DNA of 64,000 bases from Apostichopus japonicus. Taxonomy: Eukaryota; Echinodermata; Holothuroidea; Aspidochirotida; Stichopodidae. This document shows, in pieces, positions 11,775 through 23,780 of the stretch. The first letter of the stretch is position 1. Each line of letters starts with the position of its first letter. The notes below the pieces were generated by a model. It searched no databases and was not told where the DNA came from. It saw only the letters and a program-made list of their open reading frames with translations. The position numbers were made by a program, and so were the translations under genes. Where the stretch lies: NCBI RefSeq assembly GCF_037975245.1, contig NC_092579.1, forward strand, positions 21,644,666-21,708,665, in the 5' to 3' direction.

Positions 11775-12368
11775 GGTAAATAAATAAAAGGTTCAAGCAG
11801 AACAAAACTTAAAACCCTTGAAACACAAATCATCGAGACAAAAGGATTTAGTTAATCCAACCGCAACAATGAATATAACCTCATTAGTATAGAATAAACC
11901 TTTGATTAGGAGGTCTAATAACAGCGCCCAAAGCACGCAAAAAAACAGTACAGTAGTTTTATTGAAATTACACTAAACAAAACATTTAATGATCTGTCCA
12001 ATTTATTAAGCCACTGTTCAACAGTCTAAAATGTAAACAACAATGAAGAAATAAATAGTCAAAATATCTGTCTCTATGAGTTAAAAATACTCTCGGAAAA
12101 TATGACAATATATATTACGGGTGCAGTATATACTTTGCTACAAATTCTGGGTATTTGGCTGACGATTGGTTAAACAGCTTCCACCTTTGATAAACCATAA
12201 CACACAGTTATGGTCAGTGACTAGTCCAAAATGCCTAGCTAACGTTACAGCACTTGGTAAAGTAAGACCCCATTAGCTTACTGTTGGATCTGTTTCATTC
12301 TTAAATAATTATGCAATGTATACTCTGTAGCTACAAATTCTTCATGACCTTTTGCACATATCTTTCAG
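11775..12368. other. Unassigned AT-rich sequence, no gene seen
   Basis: Unique-looking sequence between the minisatellite and the first candidate exon of the next region. No splice-bounded open frame or inverted repeat was recognised. Confidence 0.4.
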
Positions 12369-12466
12369 TTCCACAAGATGAGGAAAGTTGTGAAAATTTT
12401 ACAGAATCTGAAACAAGCTCCTGTGACAGTAGTCATCTCCTGAAACAACACACAAAACCTTGACAG
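12369..12466 (+). CDS. Candidate acidic Ser/Glu exon (possibly broken)
   Basis: A TCTTTCAG acceptor and a CAG/GTAAG donor bound 98 bp. Read with one base carried from the previous exon, it gives PQDEESCENFTESETSS followed by CDSSHLLKQHTKP and then TGA two codons before the donor. It resembles the exons at 15197 and 16598 in composition and acceptor phase. The in-frame stop suggests a dead copy or a wrong donor. No family recognised. Confidence 0.35.
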
Positions 12467-12579
12467 GTAAGAAAAGGTTTGATATTTCATGTAGTGATTG
12501 ATAATGAGTTTGACAACTGCGTACATATACAAAAAAATGTCTTTTGTGATGTTTGGATTGAAGTGTACCCCAATACAGG

Positions 12580-14660
12580 TCCAGTGACAAACTTGGTGTT
12601 ACTGGACTTGGCTGTGTGCTGAATGTCATAACCACCATTCATTTAACATTGGGCAAGTACATATAATATTTACTTATAAAAAAAATTGAGTTCTGAGGCA
12701 TTTTAACGCTTGTGTTTGAACTTTGGTATAGCCTAGTTACACATGATTCCAATGCAGGTCTGTCCTACTTAGTACCCCCCCCCCCCCTTCCACTTATATG
12801 CCCATTGGACACTGTGAGCTAAGTAGTATGGAATATTTATCCAAAGGTCATGTAGGGATACAGTGAGCTAGGCAAATGTTTTGCAACCTCAACTATAAAT
12901 TCCTTGAAATAAGATGGACCAGGGTTCAAGATAAGCAGGGGCACAGTGGCTAATAGCACGTCTTCAACATATGAATATGTCCCCTAATGTTGCCTATGTG
13001 TAAGTTGACACAAAATATTTAATTTGATAGGCCTGTAAGACATTAAAGCCACATATAGTGTTCATGGCAATCCTTAAAACATGTTCCCATGTCTTCAATG
13101 GGTCTTTCCTACCTAGTAGCCCCCTCTCCCTCCACACACACAAATCCATGTCCATTGCACATTGTGAGGTATGTAGTATGGAATATGTATTCGAAGGTCT
13201 ACAGTGAGAGCCAGCTAGGCCAATATTTATCATCCTCAACTATACATTCCCTGAAATAAAATGGTCCAAACGATTTTAACCTAATCGGAATCACAATCGG
13301 TACGATTGCATCTTTTTTTTTTCTTTCCGAGAAACTCCAGAGGTTACTTGGTACATACAAAAGGATATCTAAGAGCCTTGTATTACAAGAAGCAAATGGA
13401 AACAGAGGAAAATCACAACAATAATTGTTTCTATCACAAACTTTATTGCCGATTTCGTATAAACGGGATATTTTCTCATTTTCAAATTAAATGGAATCGG
13501 AATCGGTACGATTATGAAAAAAATAATCGGTAATCGGTATTTTAGCATAATCGTTTGAACACTAGTTCAATGACAAACTTTGTCTTAACTGTACTGTTCA
13601 TTTAGCTGTACATGTCTTCAACATATATGAATATGTCCCCCTAATGTTGCCTATGTTGAAGTTGACACAAAATGTTTAATTTGACATAAGACGGTGGAAG
13701 CAATGTGTGTACAAGAAAATCCCTAAATCAAGTACACTCGTCTTCAATGGGTCTCTCCTACTTAGTAGCCCCCCCCCCCTCCAAACACACAAATCCATGT
13801 TCATTGTACATTGTGGGGTACAGAATGTAGTATGTATTCAAAGGTTATGGACATATAGGCTACAGTGATCTAGGCAAACTTTTTGCATACTCAACTATAA
13901 AATCCCTGACAAAAGATGGACCAGTAACAAACTTTGTCTTACAGTACATGGCTGCTTGCTGAATGGCCTACCTACTACAGTATTCATTTAGCTGTACTGT
14001 ATGTCTTTAACATATAAGGAATATGGATTTAAGATGTCCCCCTAATGTTTCCTATTTATAATATATATATATTCAGAAGTGGAGGCCACATGTGTTCATG
14101 ACACACACAAGTCTATGTTCATTCTATATATCGCAGGAATTCTTTTGTCTATATATGAAGTAGTGTATGGAAGATGTAACAAAACATTCAATGGTTACTA
14201 GTGTAGTGCCTCAATAGGAGCTAGACAGGTTTATCATCTTTACCTAATAATTTCCCGAAATAAGATGGACCAGTAACAAGTGTCTCACCCTCATGCGTGA
14301 ATGGTTGTATGCTGATTGTCCTACTTACCATTCATTGATCTATAATTTCAACATTTCAATATTTTGAGGTATTGGAAATTTTGAATATCCTAATGTTACT
14401 CATTAAATATGTTACTCATATGGTAATGTTACTTATATGTAAAGGTGACACAAAATATTGTTTGAGATAGAGGAAATCACATGTACACCACCTCCTATTT
14501 ATTCATGTACAGTACATGTCTTCTCTCTGGTGGTAAATCCATAACTTTATGAATCCCCTGGAATAAGATGGACCAGTGACAAGTGTCCTACTATGCACAC
14601 GCATGGATGGCTACATGCTGGGTGTCATATGTACAACATTCATTTTGTTGTAATTGCTGT
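12580..14660 (+). repeat. Degenerate tandem intronic repeat
   Basis: Related blocks recur near 12.58, 12.75, 13.08, 13.74, 13.92, 14.27 and 14.57 kb. Shared pieces are GATGGACCAGTGACAA, the C-rich TACTTAGTAGCCCCC tract, TGTAGTATGGAATATGTATT and ATTCATTTAGCTGTA. Spacing is irregular (about 330-660 bp) because of insertions, including the MITE at 13263. Confidence 0.7.
13263..13562. mobile_element. MITE of about 300 bp
   Basis: The left end GGTCCAAACGATTTTAACC and the inverted right end (GTTCAAACGATTATGCTAAA on the opposite strand) are imperfect terminal inverted repeats, each followed inward by AATCGG-type repeats. The element interrupts one unit of the surrounding degenerate repeat. Confidence 0.7.
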
Positions 14661-14721
14661 ATTTTCTTCAATATATTGCAAATTTTGATTATGTCTTGCA
14701 TGCAAAAACTCCAAGTACGAT

Positions 14722-14816
14722 CAGTGGCATAGTGAGCATTATCAGCACCGAGGGGCAGGGGCCCCTATACCCTGTGCCTTGGGGAAAGTTCCCTTGCTCC
14801 CCTCACTATGCCACTG
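14722..14816. mobile_element. 95 bp MITE with perfect 15 bp inverted ends
   Basis: CAGTGGCATAGTGAG at the left is matched exactly in inverted orientation by CTCACTATGCCACTG at the right. The interior is GC-rich and partly self-complementary. Confidence 0.8.
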
Positions 14817-15196
14817 CAAAAAATAAAGGGTAGTTATAAAAGTGTGCTTACTAAATCATTCTGAACAACACATGTGTTGAATGACATACCTTAGTGAGGT
14901 GTCCAACGGTACATGGCTAAGGACTGAATATTGTACACGGACTGATTAACATACAGTACAGTCCATGTAAGTCTACCATTACGGCTACTAGTCAGAAGAA
15001 ATCACACTGTTGTAAATTTATTATGAGAATACAATATTTGTAGTGAATATGATGTTCTTGAATATGGAGTCAAAGGATACCTGAAATTCTTATATGCCAA
15101 ACCATCAATATCTACCTATCAATTTCTTGTTGAAAGAATTAATTTCATACTTACAATTAATTAAATTGTACATGGTTCTTTTATTTTGGTTTGCAG

Positions 15197-15301
15197 GTAC
15201 CCTGGATGAAGATAGTGAAAGTAGCGATCTTGACCAAGCAAGTTCTTCCAGGTCAACCCCAAAGAGAATTTGTCCAACAAGGCAAAAAGCATTGTTGCCT
15301 G
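15197..15301 (+). CDS. Candidate acidic Ser/Glu exon, then basic tail
   Basis: A TTTGCAG acceptor and a G/GTAAGG donor bound 105 bp that enters and leaves in phase 1. The peptide starts TLDEDSESSDLDQASSS and continues STPKRICPTRQKALLP. The acidic head resembles the heads of the exons at 12369 and 16598. It may belong to the same transcript as the kinase locus downstream or to a separate gene. No known domain recognised. Confidence 0.45.
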
Positions 15302-15474
15302 GTAAGGAAAATTGTTATCCTTAAGCCAGTGACATATGCATAACAAAGTCCAATCTGGAAAAGGTCCACTTTTGCATTATGGCACGCACACAGTCCCACA
15401 CATTGCTGGACCTCTGTTGACCGCACATGACCTTTGACTGCCGAAAAAACTAATAGAAATAATTCACTCACTAT

Positions 15475-15753
15475 GGGTCATGGTGGCTTAGTGCCTTTTG
15501 CATTTAACACACAGGTTGTGAGTCTGAGTCCCACAGGTGGCATAGTCAATACGTCGAATCCTTGTGCAAGACACTTTACTCCATTTGCTTCAGTCCACCC
15601 ATCTCTAAAATGGGCGCTAGCTTCGGCTAGGGGCTAGTTAGCAAGGGATTGACGGATTGGGGGAGTGTTTCACTCTAATTTTACTTGCATCATGGAAACC
15701 AGGTTTAAGCACCGACCTTATGAGCCATCTGGCACAGAAGAAAACCTACCTAC
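15475..15753 (+). mobile_element. tRNA-derived SINE-like element
   Basis: The head GTGGCTTAGTG and the downstream GGTTGTGAGTCTGAGTCCC resemble pol III A and B boxes. It is followed by CTTGTGCAAGACACTTTACTCC, a variant of the central block in the 25.7 kb SINE units (CTTGGGCAAGATGCTTTATC). The 3' end is not sharply defined. Confidence 0.55.
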
Positions 15754-16597
15754 CTTCTCACTATGGGTAACCTACCCACCAAGTACTGTATAAGCTCAAT
15801 TGAATTTTACCTCATTATATGTTTTTTACAAGGTTTCTATGTTTGACCTCTGTTAACCTCCATATAAAACAATATGGGTCATATAACCACTCGAAAGAAT
15901 ACACATACTAAGTATGAGCTCAACTGAAGTGTGTCTTGTCAAGATAAGGTGTTTACAAGGTTGTCAGTGTTTGACATCTTTTGACCTTTGAGAAAAACAA
16001 TACGGACCATGTACTCACTATGAATAATCTACATAACAAGCATGAATTTAATTGAAGTTTGTCTCAAATTACGATGATTAAAGGTTAACAGTAGTTTACC
16101 TCAGATGAACTTTGACCTCAACCAAAAGCAATAGGGACCATGTACTCACAAAAGGTATTCTACCTAACTAGTATGAGCTCTACTGAAGTTTGCCTTAAGT
16201 ATCAAGTTATTATGTTTACAAGTGGCATCACATGCATGTCACTTACATATACACATATACATCCATACACACAAGCATGACTGCATAGACCTGTTTCTTT
16301 TCCTTCTGCTCAAGTCATAGTTGTAGTCACACTAGCAAATACTCAGTAAAGTACCGTACTGTATCTTAAATTGATGCTGAAGAATTGGTCATATGATGCT
16401 AAGATCACCTAGAGATAGCTATATTGTGCTAACCGCCATAGCTAGAGAAGAGCAGATTGGGATTTTTCAATACCTGTTTGCCAAAAAAGATTACACTTAA
16501 GTAAAACTACTACCAGTGGCAATTCAATTACCTGTTGGGTTTATGCCTCATTCTGCAACAGATATCATTCATAGCATTTAAAAATTTTTTGTTCCAG
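15754..16597. other. Non-coding stretch with weak internal repetition
   Basis: Phrases such as CTCACTATGGGTAACCTACC, AAGTATGAGCTCAACTGAAGT and GACCTTTGA recur four times at about 110-130 bp between 15.76 and 16.2 kb, marking an old tandem repeat. Nothing coding was seen. Confidence 0.45.
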
Positions 16598-16694
16598 TTG
16601 ATCCATATGAGGAGGACTGTGAAAGTGATATGGAATCTGATACAGAGTCTTGGGGAAAACCAATTGAAGAGATTACACAAATCCTTCACTACAG
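16598..16694 (+). CDS. Candidate acidic Ser/Glu/Asp exon
   Basis: A TTCCAG acceptor and an ACAG/GTAGGA donor bound 97 bp, entering in phase 1. The peptide begins DPYEEDCESDMESDTESW and ends GKPIEEITQILHY. The (D/E)E-S/C-E-S pattern parallels the exons at 12369 and 15197. It leaves in phase 2, which does not match the next candidate at 20467, so an exon may be missing between them. Confidence 0.45.
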
Positions 16695-16752
16695 GTAGGA
16701 TATTTCAACAATTTATTGATTTCTTGCCAAAGGCCGAAGGAATTTATGTGAT

Positions 16753-16840
16753 GGTGATGGCGTGTGTGTGCGTGTGTGGGTGGGTGGGTGTGTGTGTGTA
16801 TAGTATGTATGTGTTTGTGTATTCATGTATAAGTATGTGT
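16753..16840 (+). repeat. GT-rich microsatellite
   Basis: A run of GTGTGTGCGTGTGTGGGTGG passes into GTATGTATGT-type repeats. It directly abuts the MITE at 16846. Confidence 0.85.
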
Positions 16841-16845
16841 GGGTG

Positions 16846-17175
16846 CAGGGGGTAGGAAGCTTCCAAAAAGTGGGGGGGGCACAACATCAGAGGGGCACTT
16901 TCTGATTCCACAACCACCACTCGTGTTATGCTATAAACCGATACACACCCGCCAAATCACTTAAATATACTGTATTTGATGTGTTAGTATGCTATCAATA
17001 CAATTTTGGTGCACATAATAATTTAATTTTTTTTAAATTAACAAAGGCTTAAGATATCCAAAAGACAGTTCTTCATCAAAGGGGCACATTTTATTTGCCA
17101 GTAGGGCACATTTGCTATTTTGAAAAATAGTTGGGAGGCACATGCCCCCAGTCCCCCCAAGCTCCTATCCCCCTG
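16846..17175. mobile_element. hAT-like MITE with G-rich inverted ends
   Basis: CAGGGGGTAGGAAGCTT at the left and AAGCTCCTATCCCCCTG at the right are imperfect inverted repeats. The flanks TGTGGGTG and TATGCGTG agree at 6 of 8 positions, compatible with an old 8 bp target duplication of hAT type. The superfamily is inference. Confidence 0.7.
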
Positions 17176-17187
17176 TATGCGTGCATG

Positions 17188-19609
17188 TATATGGTCATTT
17201 TCACAATCAGTGGTGTAACTTTTGTAAACTCAGGGCCAAAATTTCAAACACCATATATATTGAAATTTTTACTAACATCACATGTTAAAGGGTTCAAATT
17301 TTTGTAACTTCAACTTTTTTGAGCTTAAACATATACGTTTATGGGTGTAATTTTTCGGTGACTGTATGACTCTAGGAAACTTTATATTTTTAAGCAACCA
17401 TATTTACACAGTGTTAAAACAGTACTCTGATTCAATTAATTTTAAAATGCTTAAATCATTATATGTTACTTAAAAATGAAAAGGATTTGGCAGAAAGTTT
17501 TTAAAACTATTACAGATATTTCCATGTTAACTGAAAATTTATTGGAAATCAAGGATGTTTTTCTTAATTTTAACTTTAAACTATTTATAAAACAGATAAG
17601 GCCAAGTCAAACACCCTAAAATAATGTCTCCTCACAGGGGGCTAATATCCAATCCAAGTTGCCCAAAGCTCATTCTTTGCATCATAACTATACATGTCTT
17701 ACTAGTTTAGTATTGAAAACAAAAAATAAATGTTTTAATTGTGACCAAATTTTGACCTTGAAATGCCCAAAATAGCCCAAAATGTTGTTAAAATGTGGTG
17801 TTTGAGGACGCTGTTCACAGGCATCGTTGAGCATGTGACCCTGAAAATGCAGTTTATTGGTAGTCCTTATGCTAGTGAACCACCCTCTTAATTATTAAGC
17901 ACCTGTATGCTATTGCTAAGAAGTTGTTGTCATTTGAATTACTCAAATCGGCTTGTGCAGGCATTTTCATACATATGAACTACGTGATTTTCGCAATTTT
18001 CGAGTCGTGAATTTGAGTAGATAACACAAAATACACAACTTTTTGACTTGAGTTTTTAAAAATAGAGTCAATACACTCCTGAATAATGGTATTTAAAGAA
18101 AAATTCAAATTTGCCCACAGCCCCAAATTGGACCCCCAATTAGGGCCAGAAGTGAGATTTCTTAAGTTTGAGGGCGCTGTTCGTACAAGGTACGACCCGC
18201 TCAACATTTTTTGGGCACTTTTCCCGTACAACTACCACTGGACAAGGATCCTATGCAAATTAAAACTCAAACATGCCATTGCTTGTGAATATAGAGCACA
18301 CTCAAAGTAGGGCCAGAAAAGGCCCCTATCTCATTTTTTGCCATTTTAATACAAAAAATGGAGACTGTAAAATGTCCTCAAAATTAGCTAAATTCGAAAG
18401 CTGGTCACATGTCTTCCATAATATTTGCAATATCAGACATAAAATATATACTTTATGCAAAAGATGCCTCCAAACTTGACATAAATTTAGGGCTCTCAAA
18501 ATGCAATCTGGATTTGGTTGCTAGGTGTGGCCATATCCTAGCAACCAAAAACTTTTCAAAAGTTTTTTTGCCCAATTTCATCCTTTGAAACATGTGGCAA
18601 GATACCATATCAATTTCAGGCGATTCTGAGAGGGTCGGCGTGGAATCGACCCAAAAATCTGTTGATTTGGCATGGATTGACCCAATTAATAAGGACCTTT
18701 TAAAAGATATTATCATACTGGTTGCTACACCCCTACAGAATTACTGTAATATGATTTTTAGCCAAGGAAGATGTTTATTGGATAAGTAGAGATAAAATTT
18801 CCAACTAACCTGTTTCGGAGGTGACAAGATGTTTCGGAGGTGACGCATGTTAACGGAAAGTTAAGAATCTCCCAGAAATTAAAACGACTGGTCATGTTGT
18901 CACAAATTTTACTCAAATATTACGTTAGGGGGTATGGTATATTTTAATAAGTTTAAAATAGCTATACTATTGTTTACATGAATCTTGGGCTGAAGAATGC
19001 TTTGTTTCGGAGGTGATGGAAAAGTTAACGGAAAAGTTAACATTAAATTTGAAATTTACACAATTCTTTTAAAATTTCCAAATGAAAAATATTTTAGGGC
19101 CCAGTTATTAGACACATTAGTTATTGTAATAATGCAACCATACTTAACAAAATTTACACTGCTTAATGAGAACTTAGTTGCAGTCAAACTTAGGTACCAA
19201 TTGTTAACGGAAAATGTCACCTCCGAAACGACAAAATCTAGCCACCGGTCCTTGGAGAAGGGAAGGGAAGGAAACCTGGGGAACACAATTGCATTTTAGT
19301 TTGGACACTTGTTGATAATATCAACCAAATAAGAACTGGAAAATACCTTCCACCAAAAAGTATAGGCTCTGACAAAAACAGTGTAGTTGAAAGTGTATGG
19401 CTGAACTAGCATATTTTAAGCATATTTATGGCCACCAAATCCACCTAAAGAAACCGAGAAAGTTTGTTAAAGCTACCCAAGGTAGACTTCACTTAGGATG
19501 GTCAAATGGCAAAAAAGCTATAAAGAATTCTGGTATTTGGTCACTGAGTTACAAAGCAATAAGTGCCAATATTGAAAGTTACACCACTGATTGTGAAAAT
19601 GACCATATA
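17188..19609. mobile_element. 2.4 kb terminal-inverted-repeat transposon, non-autonomous
   Basis: TATATGGTCATTTTCACAAT and the next 13 bases (17188-17220) are repeated in inverted form at 19577-19609. A further imperfect inverted block (TTTGTAA.CTCAG) lies just inside each end. The interior has three outward- and inward-facing copies of TTTCGGAGGTGA with GTTAACGGAAA nearby (18814-18856, 19003-19043, 19203-19230), and a repeated GTTTGAGG.CGCTGTTC (17799, 18167). No transposase frame was recognised. TA flanks would suit a Tc1/mariner-like target, but this is ambiguous because the ends are AT-rich. Confidence 0.75.
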
Positions 19610-20466
19610 TGTATGTGAAAATGTGCTAGAAAAGTGGTAATCCATGACCAATCATTTGCACTTAAGTTCTTGCTTTGGCCACCATATGGCATGAGACACT
19701 TAAATGTCCTAATTAACTGACTAGAAATGTCTGCAATGAACTTGGCAGGAAAATACATATGACCTTTAACCTACCTCTATAAATAAGACATGATAAATTA
19801 CTATATTCTGTATATTAACTGTTAAGGTAGCATACACCCATTAAAAGCCCCATTGACTTACACACTAAATCACAAAGGTAATGCCTTCTCTAAGTCTAGA
19901 TAGAAGTTTTCACTTGCTAAACGCTACCCATCACTAGATAGCTGACAAATTGGCCTTTCATGGCACCATCAATTTTCCATACCATGACCGTGAAAATATT
20001 TTGCTACGAGAGCCGGAACTTTTCGTCACTTGTAAACAAACCTCTTCACTCGGCCGTAAACAATCTTCGTCCGCTGCTCCTGGGAGGGATAAACTGATCT
20101 AAAATTGCCTCAATTTTACCCAATTTTTTAACCACATGTGCTTCCATTCATGTTCTTTAACATCCAAGCCACAAAAAAGCTCATCCTAATTGATAACATA
20201 GCAAAAAAAGTTGTTCTCCTGCTCCTAATTGGCACTTTTCCTGAAGGAGAACACTTGCCGTGGATTGATATAGACCCTAATAGGAGTATGCCACCTTAAG
20301 AGTTGATCTGAATGTCAGAGAAAATTTGTGTCTGCTTGGAGATGTGCTAGTTCTCCTGTTTCCTCCTATCCTCTGTTGCTTAAACTAGAGACATAATTGA
20401 AGCTAGTTGAAACTTTATTCATTTACCAACATCCTGAATTATGAATCTCCATTGTTGTCTTTATAG
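19610..20466. other. No gene seen
   Basis: Unique AT-rich sequence without a recognised exon, repeat or inverted repeat. Confidence 0.4.
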
Positions 20467-20519
20467 TCAAGACTCCTTCCTCTGGGAGATTCAAGAGAAA
20501 CATATCATTGGACAAGGAA
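20467..20519 (+). CDS. Candidate short exon upstream of the SH2 exon
   Basis: A TTTATAG acceptor and GGAA/GTGTTC donor bound 53 bp, encoding KTPSSGRFKRNISLDKE after a carried base. It leaves in phase 0, which is the entry phase of the SH2 exon at 21904. It is short and the donor is weak, so it could be chance. Confidence 0.3.
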
Positions 20520-21443
20520 GTGTTCATTTCTAGCAGATTTTCTGACTTGATTTCTACTATTACTACACTTATGACATGACATTTCCCAAACATGTATTGC
20601 TAATATTGTGGTAACCTGTGTTTGATAAACAAGGCCAGCAGGTGTGTTAAAGTTGATTTAGCTATAGAGAGTGCTAGTATACTAGTGATAAAGGTGACCG
20701 TTTCCTTGTTGCTTTCACGTCTTGTTTTACTTTGTCTGAGTTATTTAGGTTCCCAGTGCTTCAGTCACATGTTCGATTTTCTTGGGAAATGTTAGGTGGG
20801 AATACTATATTACAGATTTGAAGGAAGATTAAACCTCAGATTTTATTGATACCATTTTTTTTAAGGAAGCTGGGTTTATCTGCAACCTGAATTAATTATA
20901 CCTTGGCAATTCTGTACTGATATGTTTTAGATTCGCTTTGTTTAAATATACCGGTGAAAATATCAGTCTCATAAACATGCGGGGTGTGAAGTATTAAAGA
21001 GGTATGAAGGTAGTTTATACAAGTCATAAGTGTGTGTGTGAATATTCAAGCATTAAACACTGATATTAATAGTCATCAGTGTGTCCCCTACACATACTAA
21101 AAACATCAAATACCGAGAAGTATATTATATCAACCCACAAAGTATATAAACTCACTGCGACATATTTATCTAATTGAACACCCACCCACCCATCTCAGTA
21201 TAATGTAGAGAGGATGAAAGCCTTTCGGGAAGTACTTGGAACAATTTTAGCGTGTTAAGCATTTGGCCGATAATTGAAGAATTGTGGACAATGGTTAATT
21301 CATAGTACATTTAAATAATACCAAGAATGGGAGATATGAGTTAATCATATTGTCTTGGCTTATTTCAATCTCTGAGTCTGCTTAGATTCTTTGATGTTAG
21401 CAAGTATTTCGGTCTGAGGTGGGTGAAGGGTAGACCATTCTCA
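20520..21443. other. Intron-like sequence, no gene seen
   Basis: AT-rich sequence between the candidate exon and the 21 bp minisatellite. Nothing recognised. Confidence 0.4.
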
Positions 21444-21694
21444 TGCACTGAAGTCATGTGACAAGTGCACTCAGTCATGTGATAAGTGCACTTAGTCAGG
21501 TGATATGTGCACTCAATCAGGTGACAAGTGCACTCAGTCAGGTGATATGTGCACTCAGTCAGATGATATGTGCACTCAATCAGGTGACAAGTGCACTCAT
21601 TCAGGTGATATGCGCACTCAATCAGGTGACAAGTGTACTCAGTCAGTTGATATGTGCACTCAATCAGGTGACAAGTGTACTTAGTCAGGTGACA
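21444..21694 (+). repeat. 21 bp minisatellite with 42 bp higher order, about 12 units
   Basis: Units of the form TGCACTCAGTCAGGTGATAT plus G alternate with TGCACTCAATCAGGTGACAA plus G, so the true period is 42 bp over much of the array. Because 21 is a multiple of three, both strands stay open and give seven-residue peptide repeats (for example ALSQVIC on the plus strand). No start or splice context supports translation. Confidence 0.9.
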
Positions 21695-21903
21695 GTGTGC
21701 ACATGTCATATGATAATTGAAATCTTCCAGCTGAACAAACATGAGATGGGAGAAGTGTGCTCCAACTGTGGTCTGACTTCATTGTGTCAAGTCAGTCTCC
21801 TAATACTGTTAGGTTCAGTTATATTTTTTGTCGTCCAAAGTTGTTATTTAACAGAATGTTGTTGATGTTGAGTAACTTACAGCAGAGATGTTTGTGTCTA
21901 CAG

Positions 21904-22107
21904 CCTAGCTCCAACAAGGACGTGACCCTGGAGGATGAAGCCTGGTACCACGGCGCCCTGCCGAGACAAGAGACGGAGGAGCTGCTGAAACAGGAGGGAG
22001 ACTTCATTGTCAGATTCAAGAGCGACGCCTCCGTCCAGTACGTGCTCTCCTGCAGGTCCGCCGATAAATAGAGGCACTTCCCGATCGTGAAACAAGACGA
22101 TAGCACG
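21904..22107 (+). pseudogene. SH2 exon (first half) with in-frame TAG
   Basis: Acceptor TCTACAG at 21897-21903. The peptide has EDEAWYHGALPRQETEELL and GDFIVRFKS, including the FIVR phosphotyrosine-binding Arg, then VLSC. TAG at 22069-22071 falls where relatives have a polar residue before RHF. The frame stays readable after it (RHFPIVKQDDST) to a GTCAGT donor. Confidence 0.85.
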
Positions 22108-23534
22108 GTCAGTCCATTGGGGGTTTTTAAACCTGCAGAGAGTTAACCCATCTATGACAGCAAATCAATTTTGGGACTTATTTTTGCTGATAGCTATTAT
22201 TACAATAGTGCTTTTTTTTAATAATAGTATAATATATATATGTATTATATATATGTAATATATTAGCATAATAGCATAATATTTTTTTAATAAAAGCATG
22301 TAAAAACACCATGTAAAATACACATTTTGGTGTTACAATACCATCCTCTGTAGGCAGTGGTGGGGCCAGGGGTCCTCAAAGGCTCCCCTTCCACACATCT
22401 TGGTCCCCCTTCCCCCATGATGATCAGAAATCCAATAAGTAAGGTCAAGGACGAGCACGACCTTCGACACAAGGACATCCTGCTGGACACCAAATTAGGA
22501 CAGGTGAGTTTCATGAAAGACATAACGATTCAATCTTTTAAAGGGTGTGAAGACTCGCGCAAAAAAAAGAAACGTCTAATGCCAGTAATCTGACCTAGTT
22601 TCGAATGAGGTGTAATAGAAGTGTTACACACCACCATCAATCCCAGCAAATACACATACAGCTTGCTACCGTCAGTAAATTAGACACTAGTGTACAGTCA
22701 GTACATACAGCTGCGGTCAATACCCACAGCACAGTGTACAAACGATACAGCGATGGACATCTCAGGTCCAGCTAAAGATAACAAGGTATCACGTTTCATT
22801 ACTGTCTGCATTTTGTAGCGACACGAACAAAACGTCACTTGCAAGCAACAGAGAGTTAACTTTTTCAGATGGCAGCACGCTGTTTAGGGCGAGTCTACAT
22901 TGCCTTTAATGGTAATGAAAAGTTAATTGGTAGATGAGTTAATTTCACTGACATTTACCCACTTTGTATCAGTGACCCTGAAACCTTGTAATTTTTGTTT
23001 GGCCAATTGACTTGTATTTGAAGCTAACAGGGATGACCATGTGTGCACAACATGTGTCATGTTGTTTACTCCAGTCTATTCCTATCAACACAGTATGTGT
23101 GTGCACTATTGTTGAGTTATTTGGGGAGATTCTTACTGTTGGTACATGGGCTAACGTAAGATGTTAGCTGAATTCTAGTGTATACCCCTTCAGCTGTAGG
23201 CAATGAAAAATTACTGTGTTAAGGTTTATTAAGCCACTGGTTGCCTCTCATGTGACATATATTGTGAGCTCTCATGTGACATATCACATGACCACGCATG
23301 TGACATCTCCTTGTCTATACTACTGCTGCATTCTTTATTTAAGGTGGAAAAAAAAGAAGAAAAAAAGTGAATTTTTATATGAATATCATGTTAGAACTGT
23401 ATTAATTACAACCCATATGGTTGTAACTCTTCTCTATTGCACCCCAAGTGAAATAAAATATTAAAAAATGAAAACGGGGGTGGGGTGGGTGAGGGGGTGG
23501 GTTTGTTGACTGCATTGTTCTTTTAGTTTCATAA

Positions 23535-23780
<246 letters not shown>

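Noticed and set aside
22069-22071. TAG recoding (programmed readthrough) as an explanation for the kinase stops
   Set aside because: The same locus also has a frameshift, a phase mismatch and a missing half-domain, so decay explains more with fewer assumptions.
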